Counted from the first letter of the stretch, positions 7,466-15,639 are shown. The stretch: 26,370 nt of DNA from an uncultured Clostridia bacterium (GCA_947427325.1 CANEHP010000007.1:1-26370); one strand, 5' to 3'. Translations and numbers: made by a program. The notes: generated by a model from the sequence alone, not told the origin.

Positions 7466-7493
7466 TTGACAGCTTGTTTCATAGTCATAAAAC
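7466..7493 (+). promoter_or_regulatory. Possible promoter upstream of the amidase gene
   Basis: A perfect TTGACA (7466-7471) is followed after 16 bases by TAAAAC (7488-7493), a fair -10 box. The distance to the likely start is about 57 bases. CwlD homologues are often driven by sporulation sigma factors, and no clear match to those consensus boxes was seen by eye. Confidence 0.4.
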
Positions 7494-7550
7494 AAAGGAC
7501 AAATTCCGCCGATTTGAATTTATCCATTATTTGTGAAAGGACATATGACT

Positions 7551-8294
7551 ATGAAAACAAAAATCCCCCATACTCTTATATTTCTTGCTTGTTTTATTGT
7601 GGCGGCAGTGATGATCTCATTCAGAAACAGTGTGGTTCCCGCAGTTTCAAACGCAGTTAAGGAGGGATGCCGCACGGTAGTGATCGACAGCGGTCACGGC
7701 GGTGCGGACGGCGGCTGTGTGGGCGTCAACGGCTGCGTTGAAAAGGATATTAACCTTGCCATTGCCAAAGATTTAGAGCAGCTTTTAAGAATGTCCGGTT
7801 TTAATGTTGTTATGACGAGAAGCGAGGACGTTTCCATACACAGCGAGGGGGTAGAGGGACTTCGCAACCAAAAGGTAAGCGATATGGAAAACCGTTTGAA
7901 AATAGTGCAGTCCTATCCCGATTCGCTGTTTGTTTCCATACATCAGAATCAGTATACCGAGCCTGAATACTTTGGCGGTCAGATTTTTTATACAACCAAC
8001 AATCCCGGCAACTCCAAGCTGGCACAGCTTTTGCAGGAAGGCTTTGCGGAGGTTCAGGAGGGAAATGACAGGGAGATAAAGATAATTGACAACGATCTGT
8101 ATCTTTTTAAGAACACCAAACAGCTTGCCGTTCTTGCCGAATGCGGTTTTTTATCCAACCCCAACGATGCGGCAAATTTATCGGACAGCGATTATCAGAA
8201 GAAAATTGCCTTTACGATTTATAAGGGAATTATGAAATATTATAATTTAAACAGTAATAATGAAACGGATAATAACACCATACCGATTAACTGA
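7551..8294 (+). CDS. cwlD: N-acetylmuramoyl-L-alanine amidase, CwlD-like
   Basis: This is an Amidase_3 protein of 247 residues from the chosen start, with an N-terminal signal anchor (HTLIFLACFIVAAVMISF) that places it outside the membrane. It cleaves the bond between muramic acid and the L-alanine of the stem peptide. Zinc-site motifs are visible: VVIDSGHGGADGG near the start (His), the EKDINLAIA glutamate, FVSIHQNQY (second His) and LAECGFLSN with the catalytic Glu. In spore formers CwlD takes part in making muramic-delta-lactam in cortex peptidoglycan, and size and single-domain build fit. A GTG at 7533 is unlikely because the Shine-Dalgarno AAAGGA (7536-7541) lies inside that frame. ATG 7545 is too close to it, and 7551 gives nine bases of spacing. 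radA follows. Confidence 0.85.
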   Translation: MKTKIPHTLIFLACFIVAAVMISFRNSVVPAVSNAVKEGCRTVVIDSGHGGADGGCVGVNGCVEKDINLAIAKDLEQLLRMSGFNVVMTRSEDVSIHSEGVEGLRNQKVSDMENRLKIVQSYPDSLFVSIHQNQYTEPEYFGGQIFYTTNNPGNSKLAQLLQEGFAEVQEGNDREIKIIDNDLYLFKNTKQLAVLAECGFLSNPNDAANLSDSDYQKKIAFTIYKGIMKYYNLNSNNETDNNTIPIN

Positions 8295-8324
8295 GGGCTA
8301 TTCCCAATGCTGACTTTTCGGGAT

Positions 8325-8380
8325 AATACCAATTCCCGATTGAAGACAGGCAAAGGTCGTCTTTTTCAGTCAGGTGTTAT
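8325..8380. repeat. Degenerate repeat of the B family
   Basis: AATACCAATTCCCGATT on the left and TTTTTCAGTCAGGTGTTATT on the right are decayed versions of the B tips (compare 11834-11917), around a short centre. It lies directly behind the amidase gene. Confidence 0.5.
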
Positions 8381-8384
8381 TGCT

Positions 8385-8545
8385 CCTCAACTAAATCTTG
8401 AATTATTTGCATGCCCCTTTGCCGAAATTCTGTATCGGAAAACCTTGAAATATGCGCATATTCCTGCTGTTTTCTTCCCAGTCTTTCGGCAAGGGTTCTG
8501 CGCAAAATTCTTCAAGATATATTTTGCGGTGTTATTCAGAGGTCA
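8385..8545. repeat. Degenerate repeat of the A/A' superfamily, inverted
   Basis: Read on the minus strand, GCAGGAATATGCGCATATTTC matches the conserved centre of repeats A and A', here followed by the CAAGG seen in A'. CTTTGCCGAAA and TTTCGGCAAGG form the flanking arms. The outer tips are poorly conserved. Together with the B remnant it fills the amidase-radA gap, and its end reaches the radA ribosome-binding site. Confidence 0.5.
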
Positions 8546-8547
8546 AA

Positions 8548-9957
8548 ATGGCTAAACAAAAAACAGTTTATGTGTGCAGCGAATGCGGAAGAGAATTTCC
8601 CAAATGGTCCGGAAAATGCTCGGAGTGCGGTTCGTGGAATACTTTGGAAGAGGTTGTCGCCGACGCAAGCGTAAAAGCCTCTTCTTCCCGCACCGTAAAA
8701 TACTCTAAGCTAAGCGAAATAAGCTATGACGAAGATGTGAGATACGATACGGGCTCGGAGGAATTAAACCGAGTTCTTGGCGGCGGTTTGGTGAAAGGCT
8801 CTCTTGTTTTGCTAAGCGGCGACCCGGGTATCGGAAAATCTACCCTGCTTTTACAGATATGCAGTTTTCTCGGCAGGGAACGGCAGGTGCTTTATGTATC
8901 GGGAGAGGAAAGCCGCAGACAGATAAAGCTGAGAGCGGAGCGGCTTAATGTGGAGTCGGACAATCTCAGCCTTATTGCGGATACCGACTGCAACGCCATT
9001 ATAGGGGCTATTTGTCAGAATAAGCCCGATATAGTTATCGTTGACTCCATTCAAACGGTTCAGCTTGACAATATAAGCTCCTCTGCGGGCAGCTTGGTGC
9101 AGGTGAGAGAATGCACCAACGCCTTTATGCGTCTTGCCAAAACCGAGGAAATACCTGTTTTTATAGTAGGTCATGTAAACAAGGACGGCGGCATAGCGGG
9201 ACCCAAGGTATTGGAGCATATTGTTGACACCGTTTTGTATTTTGAGGGGGACAAGCAGCTTTCCTACCGTATTTTAAGGGCGGAGAAAAACCGTTTCGGC
9301 TCTACCAATGAAATAGGGGTCTTTACCATGTCCGACAGCGGCTTGCAGGAGGTTCATAACCCCTCTGCAATGCTGCTTTCCGGCAGACCTGCCAATGTAA
9401 GCGGCATAAGCATACTTTGTACTATGGAGGGCACTCGCCCGATTTTGGCGGAGGTGCAGGCACTTGTGACAAAAACCTCTTTTGCTTCCCCAAGGCGGGT
9501 TTCCAACGGCTTTGATTATAACAGGCTATGCCTTATTTTGGCGGTATTGGAAAAGCGTACGGGATTTATGTTCGGTATGTTCGATATATACATAAATATT
9601 ATAGGGGGCCTGCGAATAGACGAGCCTGCGGCGGATTTGGCGGTTGCGGCGGCTCTTTATTCGGGACTGTGTGACAGACCCTTGCCCGAGGATCTGTTTG
9701 TATTGGGTGAAATCGGATTAGGCGGCGAAATCCGCAGCTGCTCCCATGTCTCCGACAGGATAAGGGAGGGCGAAAGGTTGGGCTTTAAGGCCTGCATTGT
9801 TCCCAAAGCCGCCCTTCAAAGCCTTGATAAATCAAAAAAATACCGTATAAATATTATGGGAGTTTCCAACCTTGGGCAGGTATTTAAGGCTATAGATTTG
9901 TATGAGCAGAAAAAGGCGGCAAGAGAAAAAACGGAAACTCATGAGGAAAGCGAATAA
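8548..9957 (+). CDS. radA: DNA repair protein RadA (Sms)
   Basis: RadA is a RecA-related ATPase that aids branch migration and processing of recombination intermediates. From the chosen start it has 469 residues, the normal length. Domains in order: N-terminal zinc finger CSECG-x(9)-KCSECGSWN, RecA-like core with Walker A GDPGIGKST, the RadA-specific AEKNRFGSTNEIG motif, and a C-terminal Lon-protease-like domain with no protease serine expected. A longer frame begins at 8452, but its first 32 residues are encoded by repeat remnant, and AGAGG precedes the ATG at 8548, so the short form is chosen. The response regulator gene begins 8 bp after the stop. Confidence 0.96.
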   Translation: MAKQKTVYVCSECGREFPKWSGKCSECGSWNTLEEVVADASVKASSSRTVKYSKLSEISYDEDVRYDTGSEELNRVLGGGLVKGSLVLLSGDPGIGKSTLLLQICSFLGRERQVLYVSGEESRRQIKLRAERLNVESDNLSLIADTDCNAIIGAICQNKPDIVIVDSIQTVQLDNISSSAGSLVQVRECTNAFMRLAKTEEIPVFIVGHVNKDGGIAGPKVLEHIVDTVLYFEGDKQLSYRILRAEKNRFGSTNEIGVFTMSDSGLQEVHNPSAMLLSGRPANVSGISILCTMEGTRPILAEVQALVTKTSFASPRRVSNGFDYNRLCLILAVLEKRTGFMFGMFDIYINIIGGLRIDEPAADLAVAAALYSGLCDRPLPEDLFVLGEIGLGGEIRSCSHVSDRIREGERLGFKACIVPKAALQSLDKSKKYRINIMGVSNLGQVFKAIDLYEQKKAAREKTETHEESE

Positions 9958-9965
9958 TAAACATA

Positions 9966-10640
9966 ATGAACAATATTTTAGTGGTTGACGACGATAAGGA
10001 TCTTTCCTTTATAATAAGCGAAATGTTAGAAAGCTACGGTTATAAGGCAACTGTTGCCGATAATTCGGAAAAGGCCTTTGATTTATTGTCAAAAAACAAA
10101 TATCACCTTGTACTGTTGGATATAAATCTTCCCGAAATTACGGGCTTTGAGATCTGCAAGGAGCTCAGACGTATGTCAAATGTGCCTGTTATATTCGCCA
10201 GCGCAAGAACAAGCGAAGACGACAGGATAACAAGCTTTGATATAGGCGGCGATGATTATCTTCCAAAGCCCTATTCGATGCAGGAGCTTTTGTCAAGGGT
10301 AAATGCGCTGATACGGCGTGCTTACGGCTCTTTGGAGGAACAGATACTTAAATTCGGTGATGTAGCGGTAAATATTTCCTCAAGAACGGTAACGAAGAAC
10401 GGAAGGAAGGTATCTCTTTCATTGAGGGAATTTGACTTGTTAAGCTATTTATGCGAGAATAAAAACACTGCCATTCCGAAAGAAAAGCTGATAAGCGAGG
10501 TGTGGGGAGCTTTTTCCGAGGTGGAGACTTCGACCTTAACGGTGCATATCCGATGGCTAAGGGAAAAGCTTGAGAACGATCCCGCAAAGCCTGAATTTAT
10601 CAAAACTGTTTTTAAGGTCGGGTATATGTTGGAGGTTTAA
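9966..10640 (+). CDS. OmpR-family response regulator
   Basis: The protein has 224 residues. An N-terminal receiver domain carries acidic pocket DDD at 8-10, phospho-acceptor Asp52 in LLDINLPE, the switch Ser in FASAR and Lys in YLPKPYS. A C-terminal winged-helix DNA-binding domain (about 128-224) ends with KTVFKVGYMLEV. It would be phosphorylated by the kinase encoded next and probably controls the ABC genes at 11987-15151. It starts only 8 bp after radA and has no good Shine-Dalgarno at normal spacing (GAGGAAAG lies about 15 bases upstream), so it may depend on translational coupling to radA. The stop abuts the kinase ATG. Confidence 0.95.
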   Translation: MNNILVVDDDKDLSFIISEMLESYGYKATVADNSEKAFDLLSKNKYHLVLLDINLPEITGFEICKELRRMSNVPVIFASARTSEDDRITSFDIGGDDYLPKPYSMQELLSRVNALIRRAYGSLEEQILKFGDVAVNISSRTVTKNGRKVSLSLREFDLLSYLCENKNTAIPKEKLISEVWGAFSEVETSTLTVHIRWLREKLENDPAKPEFIKTVFKVGYMLEV

Positions 10641-11789
10641 ATGAAAAACAGGATTATTAAGTCTGTTATTGCTTTTTCCCTCGGTGTAATTTTGATTTCC
10701 GGGGGATTTTATTTTGCCGCTTTTTATGAAAACGGCGGCGATGGCAGTTCGGAATATATTTTGGATTTAAATGAAATAGAGCGGCTTATCGAAAAGGGAG
10801 ATTACAATACCGCCAACGGGAAAATCGCAGCTCTTCAGGAAAAGCTGCGGGCAGAGGAGAAGCGAAAAAGCGGCGCTTACGCCATTCCCGTGCTGTGCGG
10901 CATAAGCGTTTTGTTTATCGTAACGGCTTTCGGATATATCTACTGTTCCGTTCTTCGTCCTTTTGAAAAGATAAAGGGCTTTGCTGCGGATATTTCTGCG
11001 GGAAACTTTGATTTGCCGCTAAAGTATGAGCGTTCCAACTATTTCGGCGAATTTACATGGGCGTTTGACAGTATGCGAAAGGAAATCACCAAAGCCAGAA
11101 ACGGTGAAAGGGAAGCCATTGAAAACAACAAAACGGTGATAGCAGCTCTTTCCCATGATATAAAAACTCCTATTTCCTCAATAAGAGCTTATTCGGAGGC
11201 GCTTTCCGCAAATATGGATACTTCCTTTGAAAAGCGTGAAAAATATATCGGCGTTATTATAAAAAAGTGCGACGAGGTGGCGGGTCTTACCAACGATTTG
11301 TTCTTACATTCGGTGTCCGACTTGGACAAGCTTAAGATAATCCCGCAGCGAATAGAAATATGCGGGTTTATGGAAAACACGGTAAAGGAAATCGGGGTCG
11401 GCCGGGGAGACGTGATATATAAAAAGCCAGATTTTACCGCTTATGTTAATGTGGATAAAAACAGGCTTATACAGCTTTGCGAAAATATTATAAGCAACGG
11501 AAGAAAATACGCCAAAACCGATATAGATGTGTCCGCCGCAAGGGAAGACGACTGCGTCGCCCTTTATTTCAGAGATTACGGGGGCGGTATTCCCGATGAA
11601 AATATGCCCTTTATCTTTGACAAGTTTTACAGGGGAAGCAACTGCGGCGACGAGCAAGGCTCGGGGCTCGGGCTTTATATAGTTAAATATATTGCGGAAA
11701 AATCGGGAGGAAAAGTTTTTTTGCGTAATTGCGGTAATGGGCTGGAGGTAAAGGTGGTTATTCCTGTAATAGAGAACCGGTCTTCATAA
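10641..11789 (+). CDS. HAMP-containing sensor histidine kinase
   Basis: The protein has 382 residues. Two membrane helices (about 7-28 and 75-99) bracket a short extracytoplasmic loop of about 45 residues. A HAMP linker follows. The H-box is ALSHDIKTPISSI with His172. The N-box is a variant, ENIISNGRKYA with Asn286, and the ATP-lid motifs DYGGGIP, FDKFYRG and GSGLGLYIV are intact. The sensor loop is small, so it may sense within the membrane or through partners. GGAGG precedes the ATG, and the gene directly follows the regulator without a gap. The downstream ABC transporter suggests a role in response to peptide antibiotics or envelope stress, which is inference. Confidence 0.93.
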   Translation: MKNRIIKSVIAFSLGVILISGGFYFAAFYENGGDGSSEYILDLNEIERLIEKGDYNTANGKIAALQEKLRAEEKRKSGAYAIPVLCGISVLFIVTAFGYIYCSVLRPFEKIKGFAADISAGNFDLPLKYERSNYFGEFTWAFDSMRKEITKARNGEREAIENNKTVIAALSHDIKTPISSIRAYSEALSANMDTSFEKREKYIGVIIKKCDEVAGLTNDLFLHSVSDLDKLKIIPQRIEICGFMENTVKEIGVGRGDVIYKKPDFTAYVNVDKNRLIQLCENIISNGRKYAKTDIDVSAAREDDCVALYFRDYGGGIPDENMPFIFDKFYRGSNCGDEQGSGLGLYIVKYIAEKSGGKVFLRNCGNGLEVKVVIPVIENRSS

Positions 11790-11799
11790 AATATTGAAT

Positions 11800-11833
11800 G
11801 TGCCTTTTCGGTAAATTTTGCCGAAGACTGCGT
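11800..11833. repeat. Fragment of an A'-type repeat
   Basis: GTGCCTTTTCGGTAAATTTT and the GCCGAAGACTGCGT that follows match, on the opposite strand, one arm of repeat A' (the stretch near 6045-6095). The fragment is cut where repeat B copy 2 begins, which suggests that B landed in, or replaced, an older A' copy. Confidence 0.5.
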
Positions 11834-11917
11834 TATACCAATTCTCGACTAAAAATAAGCAATCTTTGCGAAAATCAGAGCGCATAGATTGTTTATTTTT
11901 AGTCGGGGATTAGTATA
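11834..11917. repeat. Palindromic interspersed repeat B, copy 2
   Basis: TATACCAATTCTCGACTAAA and its near-complement AGTCGGGGATTAGTATAA bound an element of about 84 bp. The interior (AATCTTTGCGAAAATCAGAG) matches copy 1. It separates the two-component genes from the ABC genes. Confidence 0.75.
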
Positions 11918-11955
11918 AGTCCTTAAGGACTTCTTAATATCTTTTACGGTAAAAT
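11917..11955 (+). promoter_or_regulatory. Palindrome and candidate promoter of the ABC genes
   Basis: AAGTCCTTAAGGACTT (11917-11932) is a perfect 16-bp palindrome directly behind repeat B. AGGACT inside it (11926-11931) could serve as a weak -35, with TAAAAT at 11950-11955 as the -10 after 18 bases. A regulator binding the palindrome would touch the -35 region. The response regulator encoded upstream is the natural candidate, but OmpR-type regulators more often use direct repeats. Confidence 0.35.
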
Positions 11956-11986
11956 GGTATTACCAAGACGGAAAGGAAAATTAAAA

Positions 11987-12748
11987 ATGAAAAAAACTGT
12001 TTTATCGGCAAGAGGTTTATGCAAAAGCTTTGCTAATAACGGAGGACAGGCTCATATTATCTCACATATCGACCTTGACTTGCTTGAGGGAGATTTTACC
12101 GTGGTAATGGGCGCAAGCGGCTCGGGAAAATCAACTTTGCTGTATGCGCTTAGCGGAATGGACCGTCCCACGTCGGGAGAGGTGCTTTACGGTGAAAAAG
12201 ACCTGACTGCGGCAAGTGAAAAAGAGCTTTCACATTTGCGGCAGACCGAGTTCGGCTTTATTTTTCAGCAGATACATTTAGTGGGCAATCTGTCGCTTCT
12301 TGAAAATGTTTTGGTGTGCGGTTATCTTGACAAGAGCCGATCGGCTGCGGAAACGGACAGGCGGGCAAACGAGCTTTTAGATAGAATGGGAATATCCGAA
12401 ATAAAAGACCATATTCCCTCTAAGGTATCGGGAGGAGAGCGGCAGCGCTGCGCAATAGCAAGGGCGGTGATAAATAAGCCCAAGCTTCTTTTTGCCGACG
12501 AGCCCACAGGCGCACTGAACCGAAGAAATACCATTGAGGTGTTAAACCTTCTTAATGAGCTGAATACAGATGGACAAAGCATTCTTATGGTGACTCATGA
12601 TATAAAGGCGGCAGTCCGCGCCACAAGACTTTTATACTTAGAGGACGGAAAAATCACAGGGGAGCTGTCTTTGCCGAATTACCGAAGCGAAGAGGAAAAA
12701 AGCAGAGAAACACAGGTCAATGCATGGCTGACCTCTCTTGAATGGTGA
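11987..12748 (+). CDS. ABC transporter ATPase of the MacB/LolD type
   Basis: The protein has 253 residues from the chosen start. It shows Walker A GASGSGKST (42-50), a Q-loop in FIFQQIHLV, signature VSGGERQR, Walker B LLFADEPTG and H-loop MVTHD. The D-loop reads GALN instead of the usual ALD, a change that also occurs in some Clostridia homologues and need not abolish activity. It energises the FtsX-type permease encoded 21 bp downstream. A longer frame from ATG 11954 has no ribosome-binding site. The ATG at 11987 has GAAAGGA nine bases ahead. Context (regulator, kinase, ATPase, permease) fits a peptide-resistance or envelope-stress module. Confidence 0.94.
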   Translation: MKKTVLSARGLCKSFANNGGQAHIISHIDLDLLEGDFTVVMGASGSGKSTLLYALSGMDRPTSGEVLYGEKDLTAASEKELSHLRQTEFGFIFQQIHLVGNLSLLENVLVCGYLDKSRSAAETDRRANELLDRMGISEIKDHIPSKVSGGERQRCAIARAVINKPKLLFADEPTGALNRRNTIEVLNLLNELNTDGQSILMVTHDIKAAVRATRLLYLEDGKITGELSLPNYRSEEEKSRETQVNAWLTSLEW

Positions 12749-12769
12749 GCGGCGGGAAAGGAGAAAATA

Positions 12770-15151
12770 ATGCGTGAAATTTTGACGCTGTTGAGAGCCA
12801 ATATAAAAAAGCAAAAAAGCACTTTTATTTCCGTGGCGCTGCTGACTTTAATAGTAACCTCGGTAATGACTGCCATTATAAGCACCGAGGACAATTATAA
12901 AAACGGAATGAAAGAGGCTGTGAAGACGGCAGGCAGCGGAGATGCCATCGTAATGATATCGAACAAGTCGCTGACCGATGAGCTTAAAGGAAAGATCGAG
13001 GAGAGCGCTCTTACAGGACGGATCAACTATTATTCGGGCTTAAGAATAAACGGTATTAGCTTCGGTAATTTGAAAACCCCGGATATCTGTGTGGTGTTAA
13101 AGCTTAGAGAGGGGATAAAGTTATATACCTCCGATTTAAACAAATTTGAAAAGGAAATACCCGCTCTGCAAACAGGAGAGGTATATCTGCCTTTGGGACT
13201 TAAAGGAAAAATAAACTGTAATGTGGGCGATGCAGTAGTTCTTTCCGCTGTTGACGAAGGCAGGAGCTTTACCGTCAAGGGCTTTGTGCAGGAGCCCGAT
13301 CTCGGCGCACAGACAGTGGGAATAAAACAAATATTTATAAGCGATGACGATTTTGATATGTTTTCCGATCTATGGAAACCTATAGAGGATAAAAGCCCCG
13401 TTAGTGAGGTTAATTATACCTTGGTTGATCTTCATATGGCAGACGGCTGCAATATGACCTCGGCGAAATTCCTACGAAGTCTTAATCTTGAAACGAAAAT
13501 AACGGATAATGGGCGCTTGGCTTTGTCAAGAGAGCAAAGCGTGCGGTACAGCACACTTTTGCCCGAGGTGCTTATAAAGCTTTTCAGCGTGTTCGTGATT
13601 TTTCTGTTCGTGATAGTACTGATACTGATAAGCCACAGTATAAGCACGGAAATCAGTTCGGGGTATGTTACCTTTGGAATCCTTAAATCGGTGGGATTTT
13701 CATGCGGCAAGCTTACAGGGCTGTTTTTTATACAGTATTTGGCGGCAGAGCTTTTGGGCATTATTTTAGGTATTGCTCTCAGTGTTCCTTTGGAGCTAAC
13801 TCTTTCATCGAGCTGCAAGCTTATAACGGGCGTTATGCCCGCTATGGGAATTTCGGTTTTAAAGGCATTGCTTTTGATCGCAATTATAATTGCGGCTACC
13901 TCTTTGGTTATCTTTATCAAAACTCTGCCGCTTAATAAAATATCGCCCGTCAAAGCTATCGGAGGAGGAAAAGAGGACGTTTATTTCGACAGCCGGCTGC
14001 AAATGCCGATAAGTAAGAGGTTTTTGACCGCAAGTCTTGCCTTTAGGCAGTTTACCTCCGCTAAAAGACGTTATATAAGCATAGTCTTTATTTCTCTGAT
14101 ACTTGTATTTTTTATGCTGACGGTAAATCTCATAATAAACCTTATTAGTTCAAACAACGCTTTAAACGTCATGGGGACGGAATTTGCGGATGTTGCGGTT
14201 TATGTTGCCAGCGGCAGCGAAAATGCCGAAACGTATATTTCGGAAGCTGACGACTTCGTTAATTCTCTCACTGAGGTAACGCAGACTTACCGTTCAAGCA
14301 ATACCTATCTTTCAATAAACGGCGAAAAAATATACGGTCATATCGTAAAAGATCCCGAATCTCTCCGGGCAATAATAAAGGGCAGAGCGCCGTTATACGA
14401 TAATGAAATAATTATAACGGAAATGGTGGGCGACGCTCTTGAAATAGCTATGGGGGACGAAGTTGCCGTATCCTTTGGAGAGTATGACGGAAAATATATA
14501 GTTTCGGGTATTTTCCAGACTACCTTTGACAGCGGTATGTGCATAACGATGTCGGAAGCGGCAATAAACAGGATAATAGAAAATGACAGTGAAAAAATAA
14601 AGATAAGCAATATAAGCTTTTCTCTTGAAAATTCAAATGACGCTGAAAGAGTGCTTAAAGCACTGCGTGAAAAATATGAGGGCAATAAAAATGTTTCTGT
14701 AGATAAGTTCACCATAGATTCTTATATCGGCATAGGGGTTTTTAAAATAATGTCTGTTATACAGGCGGTAATTTATTTTTTCTCGGCATTATTTGCCTTA
14801 GTGGCAGTAAGAATGGTAACATCAAGGACGTTTCTTCAGGAAAAAAGGGAAATAGGCATATATAAAGCCATGGGATTCAGCTCCGGTAGTCTGCGGATCA
14901 GCTTCGGAATAAGGTTTATGACCGCTGCGGCAATCGGCATTATTTTGGGCGTTATTATGAGTATGCAGTTTTCGTCAAAGCTGTTAGGTCTCGGTCTCAG
15001 ACTTATCGGGCTGTCCAAAGTACCGTCGGAATTTAGCGCTGCCTCGGTAATTGTACCTGTTGTTATTTTGCTGATGTGTTTTTTCGTTTTTGCCTTTTTA
15101 TGCAGCAGCAAGGTAAAAAAGGTGCATCCGAGGGAGTTGGTTGCGGAGTAG
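12770..15151 (+). CDS. Large FtsX/MacB-type ABC permease
   Basis: The protein has 793 residues and duplicated FtsX architecture. Helix 1 is at about 19-39, then an extracytoplasmic domain to about 265, helices 2-4 (about 268-290, 317-340, 362-385), helix 5 at about 435-460, a second extracytoplasmic domain to about 655, and helices 6-8 (about 657-682, 705-730, 755-780). The sequences KSVGFSCG and KAMGFSSG at equivalent places after helices 2 and 6 are typical coupling regions of FtsX domains that contact the ATPase. Members usually act mechanically on lipoproteins or peptides rather than as channels. GAAAGGAG precedes the ATG. The substrate is unknown. Confidence 0.92.
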   Translation: MREILTLLRANIKKQKSTFISVALLTLIVTSVMTAIISTEDNYKNGMKEAVKTAGSGDAIVMISNKSLTDELKGKIEESALTGRINYYSGLRINGISFGNLKTPDICVVLKLREGIKLYTSDLNKFEKEIPALQTGEVYLPLGLKGKINCNVGDAVVLSAVDEGRSFTVKGFVQEPDLGAQTVGIKQIFISDDDFDMFSDLWKPIEDKSPVSEVNYTLVDLHMADGCNMTSAKFLRSLNLETKITDNGRLALSREQSVRYSTLLPEVLIKLFSVFVIFLFVIVLILISHSISTEISSGYVTFGILKSVGFSCGKLTGLFFIQYLAAELLGIILGIALSVPLELTLSSSCKLITGVMPAMGISVLKALLLIAIIIAATSLVIFIKTLPLNKISPVKAIGGGKEDVYFDSRLQMPISKRFLTASLAFRQFTSAKRRYISIVFISLILVFFMLTVNLIINLISSNNALNVMGTEFADVAVYVASGSENAETYISEADDFVNSLTEVTQTYRSSNTYLSINGEKIYGHIVKDPESLRAIIKGRAPLYDNEIIITEMVGDALEIAMGDEVAVSFGEYDGKYIVSGIFQTTFDSGMCITMSEAAINRIIENDSEKIKISNISFSLENSNDAERVLKALREKYEGNKNVSVDKFTIDSYIGIGVFKIMSVIQAVIYFFSALFALVAVRMVTSRTFLQEKREIGIYKAMGFSSGSLRISFGIRFMTAAAIGIILGVIMSMQFSSKLLGLGLRLIGLSKVPSEFSAASVIVPVVILLMCFFVFAFLCSSKVKKVHPRELVAE

Positions 15152-15181
15152 TTTTTTGCCCGAAATTTTGGGTAGTAAAAT

Positions 15182-15307
15182 AATACTAATTCTCGTCTAA
15201 AAATAAACATTCTTTGCGGTCTGATTTTTGCAATACTGCGTTGTCGTCCTTGTCATGCAAAAATCATCCTTGCAAATCTTTGTCTATTTTTAGACGAGAA
15301 TTAGTAT
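15182..15307. repeat. Palindromic interspersed repeat B, copy 3 (126 bp)
   Basis: ACTAATTCTCGTCTAAAAAT and its near-exact complement at the right end form long terminal inverted repeats. This copy is longer than the other two and carries an internal TGCGTTGTCGTCCTTG, a core also seen in repeat D at 17550-17701. It lies directly behind the permease gene, where the hairpin could stop transcription. Confidence 0.8.
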
Positions 15308-15318
15308 AAATTCTGCGC

Positions 15319-15480
15319 TTATTTCTTCGTCAGTCCGCCTTGCTGTATTGCATACAGCTGTGACAGCCTTCCTCGCACTAAACGCAGCCTTTTCGCAAAA
15401 CGGGAAAGGCAGTTTTCAAAGCATTTTGAATAAAATAAAACAAGCCCGCCGCAAAGCGAAAACACTGTTAATAAATCCAT
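15319..15480 (-). CDS. Possible small membrane protein or gene remnant (53 residues)
   Basis: This short minus-strand frame starts at an ATG (15480-15478) with GAAAGG just ahead of it. It encodes a hydrophobic N-terminus, MDLLTVFSLCGGLVLFYS, followed by a basic segment and a TAA at 15319. The N-terminus resembles the beginning of Na+/phosphate cotransporters of the NptA type, which open with a similar F-x-L-x-G-G-L-x-L-F stretch. The last residues may be encoded by repeat remnant, because the DNA at 15320-15350 resembles the core of repeat D. It may be a decayed 5' end of such a gene, a genuine small membrane protein, or chance. Confidence 0.3.
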   Translation of the reverse strand: MDLLTVFSLCGGLVLFYSKCFENCLSRFAKRLRLVRGRLSQLYAIQQGGLTKK

Positions 15481-15517
15481 TACGCCTTTCAGATTAGAAC
15501 CCTAAAAAGTTATAATA

Positions 15518-15546
15518 TTGACTTAGCCGAATTTCTATGATATAAT
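15518..15546 (+). promoter_or_regulatory. Consensus vegetative promoter of the lipoprotein-kinase cluster
   Basis: TTGACT (15518-15523) and a perfect TATAAT (15541-15546) are separated by 17 bases, with TG one base before the -10 box. It is the best promoter in the window. It leads into a leader of about 85 bases and the first lipoprotein gene. The sequence between repeat B copy 3 and this promoter holds no other convincing feature apart from the small minus-strand frame. Confidence 0.85.
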
Positions 15547-15639
15547 GCAATTAGTTATATTTAAACGTATATTGCTTACTCTTTTGCAAAGTTCTGCAAC
15601 ACCTGATCTCCCTTGAGAATAACGAAAGGAATGTTTTTT

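Noticed and set aside
8452..8547. Upstream extension of the radA frame
   Set aside because: It adds 32 residues not seen in RadA, is encoded by repeat remnant, and has no better ribosome-binding site than ATG 8548, where the conserved zinc-finger N-terminus begins shortly after.
11954..11986. Upstream start for the second ABC ATPase
   Set aside because: There is no Shine-Dalgarno before ATG 11954, while a clear one lies inside the extension at correct spacing for ATG 11987.
12490..12535. GALN in place of ALD in the D-loop as evidence of an inactive ATPase
   Set aside because: All other nucleotide-binding motifs are intact and this substitution also appears in otherwise normal Clostridia ATPases, so inactivity is not supported.
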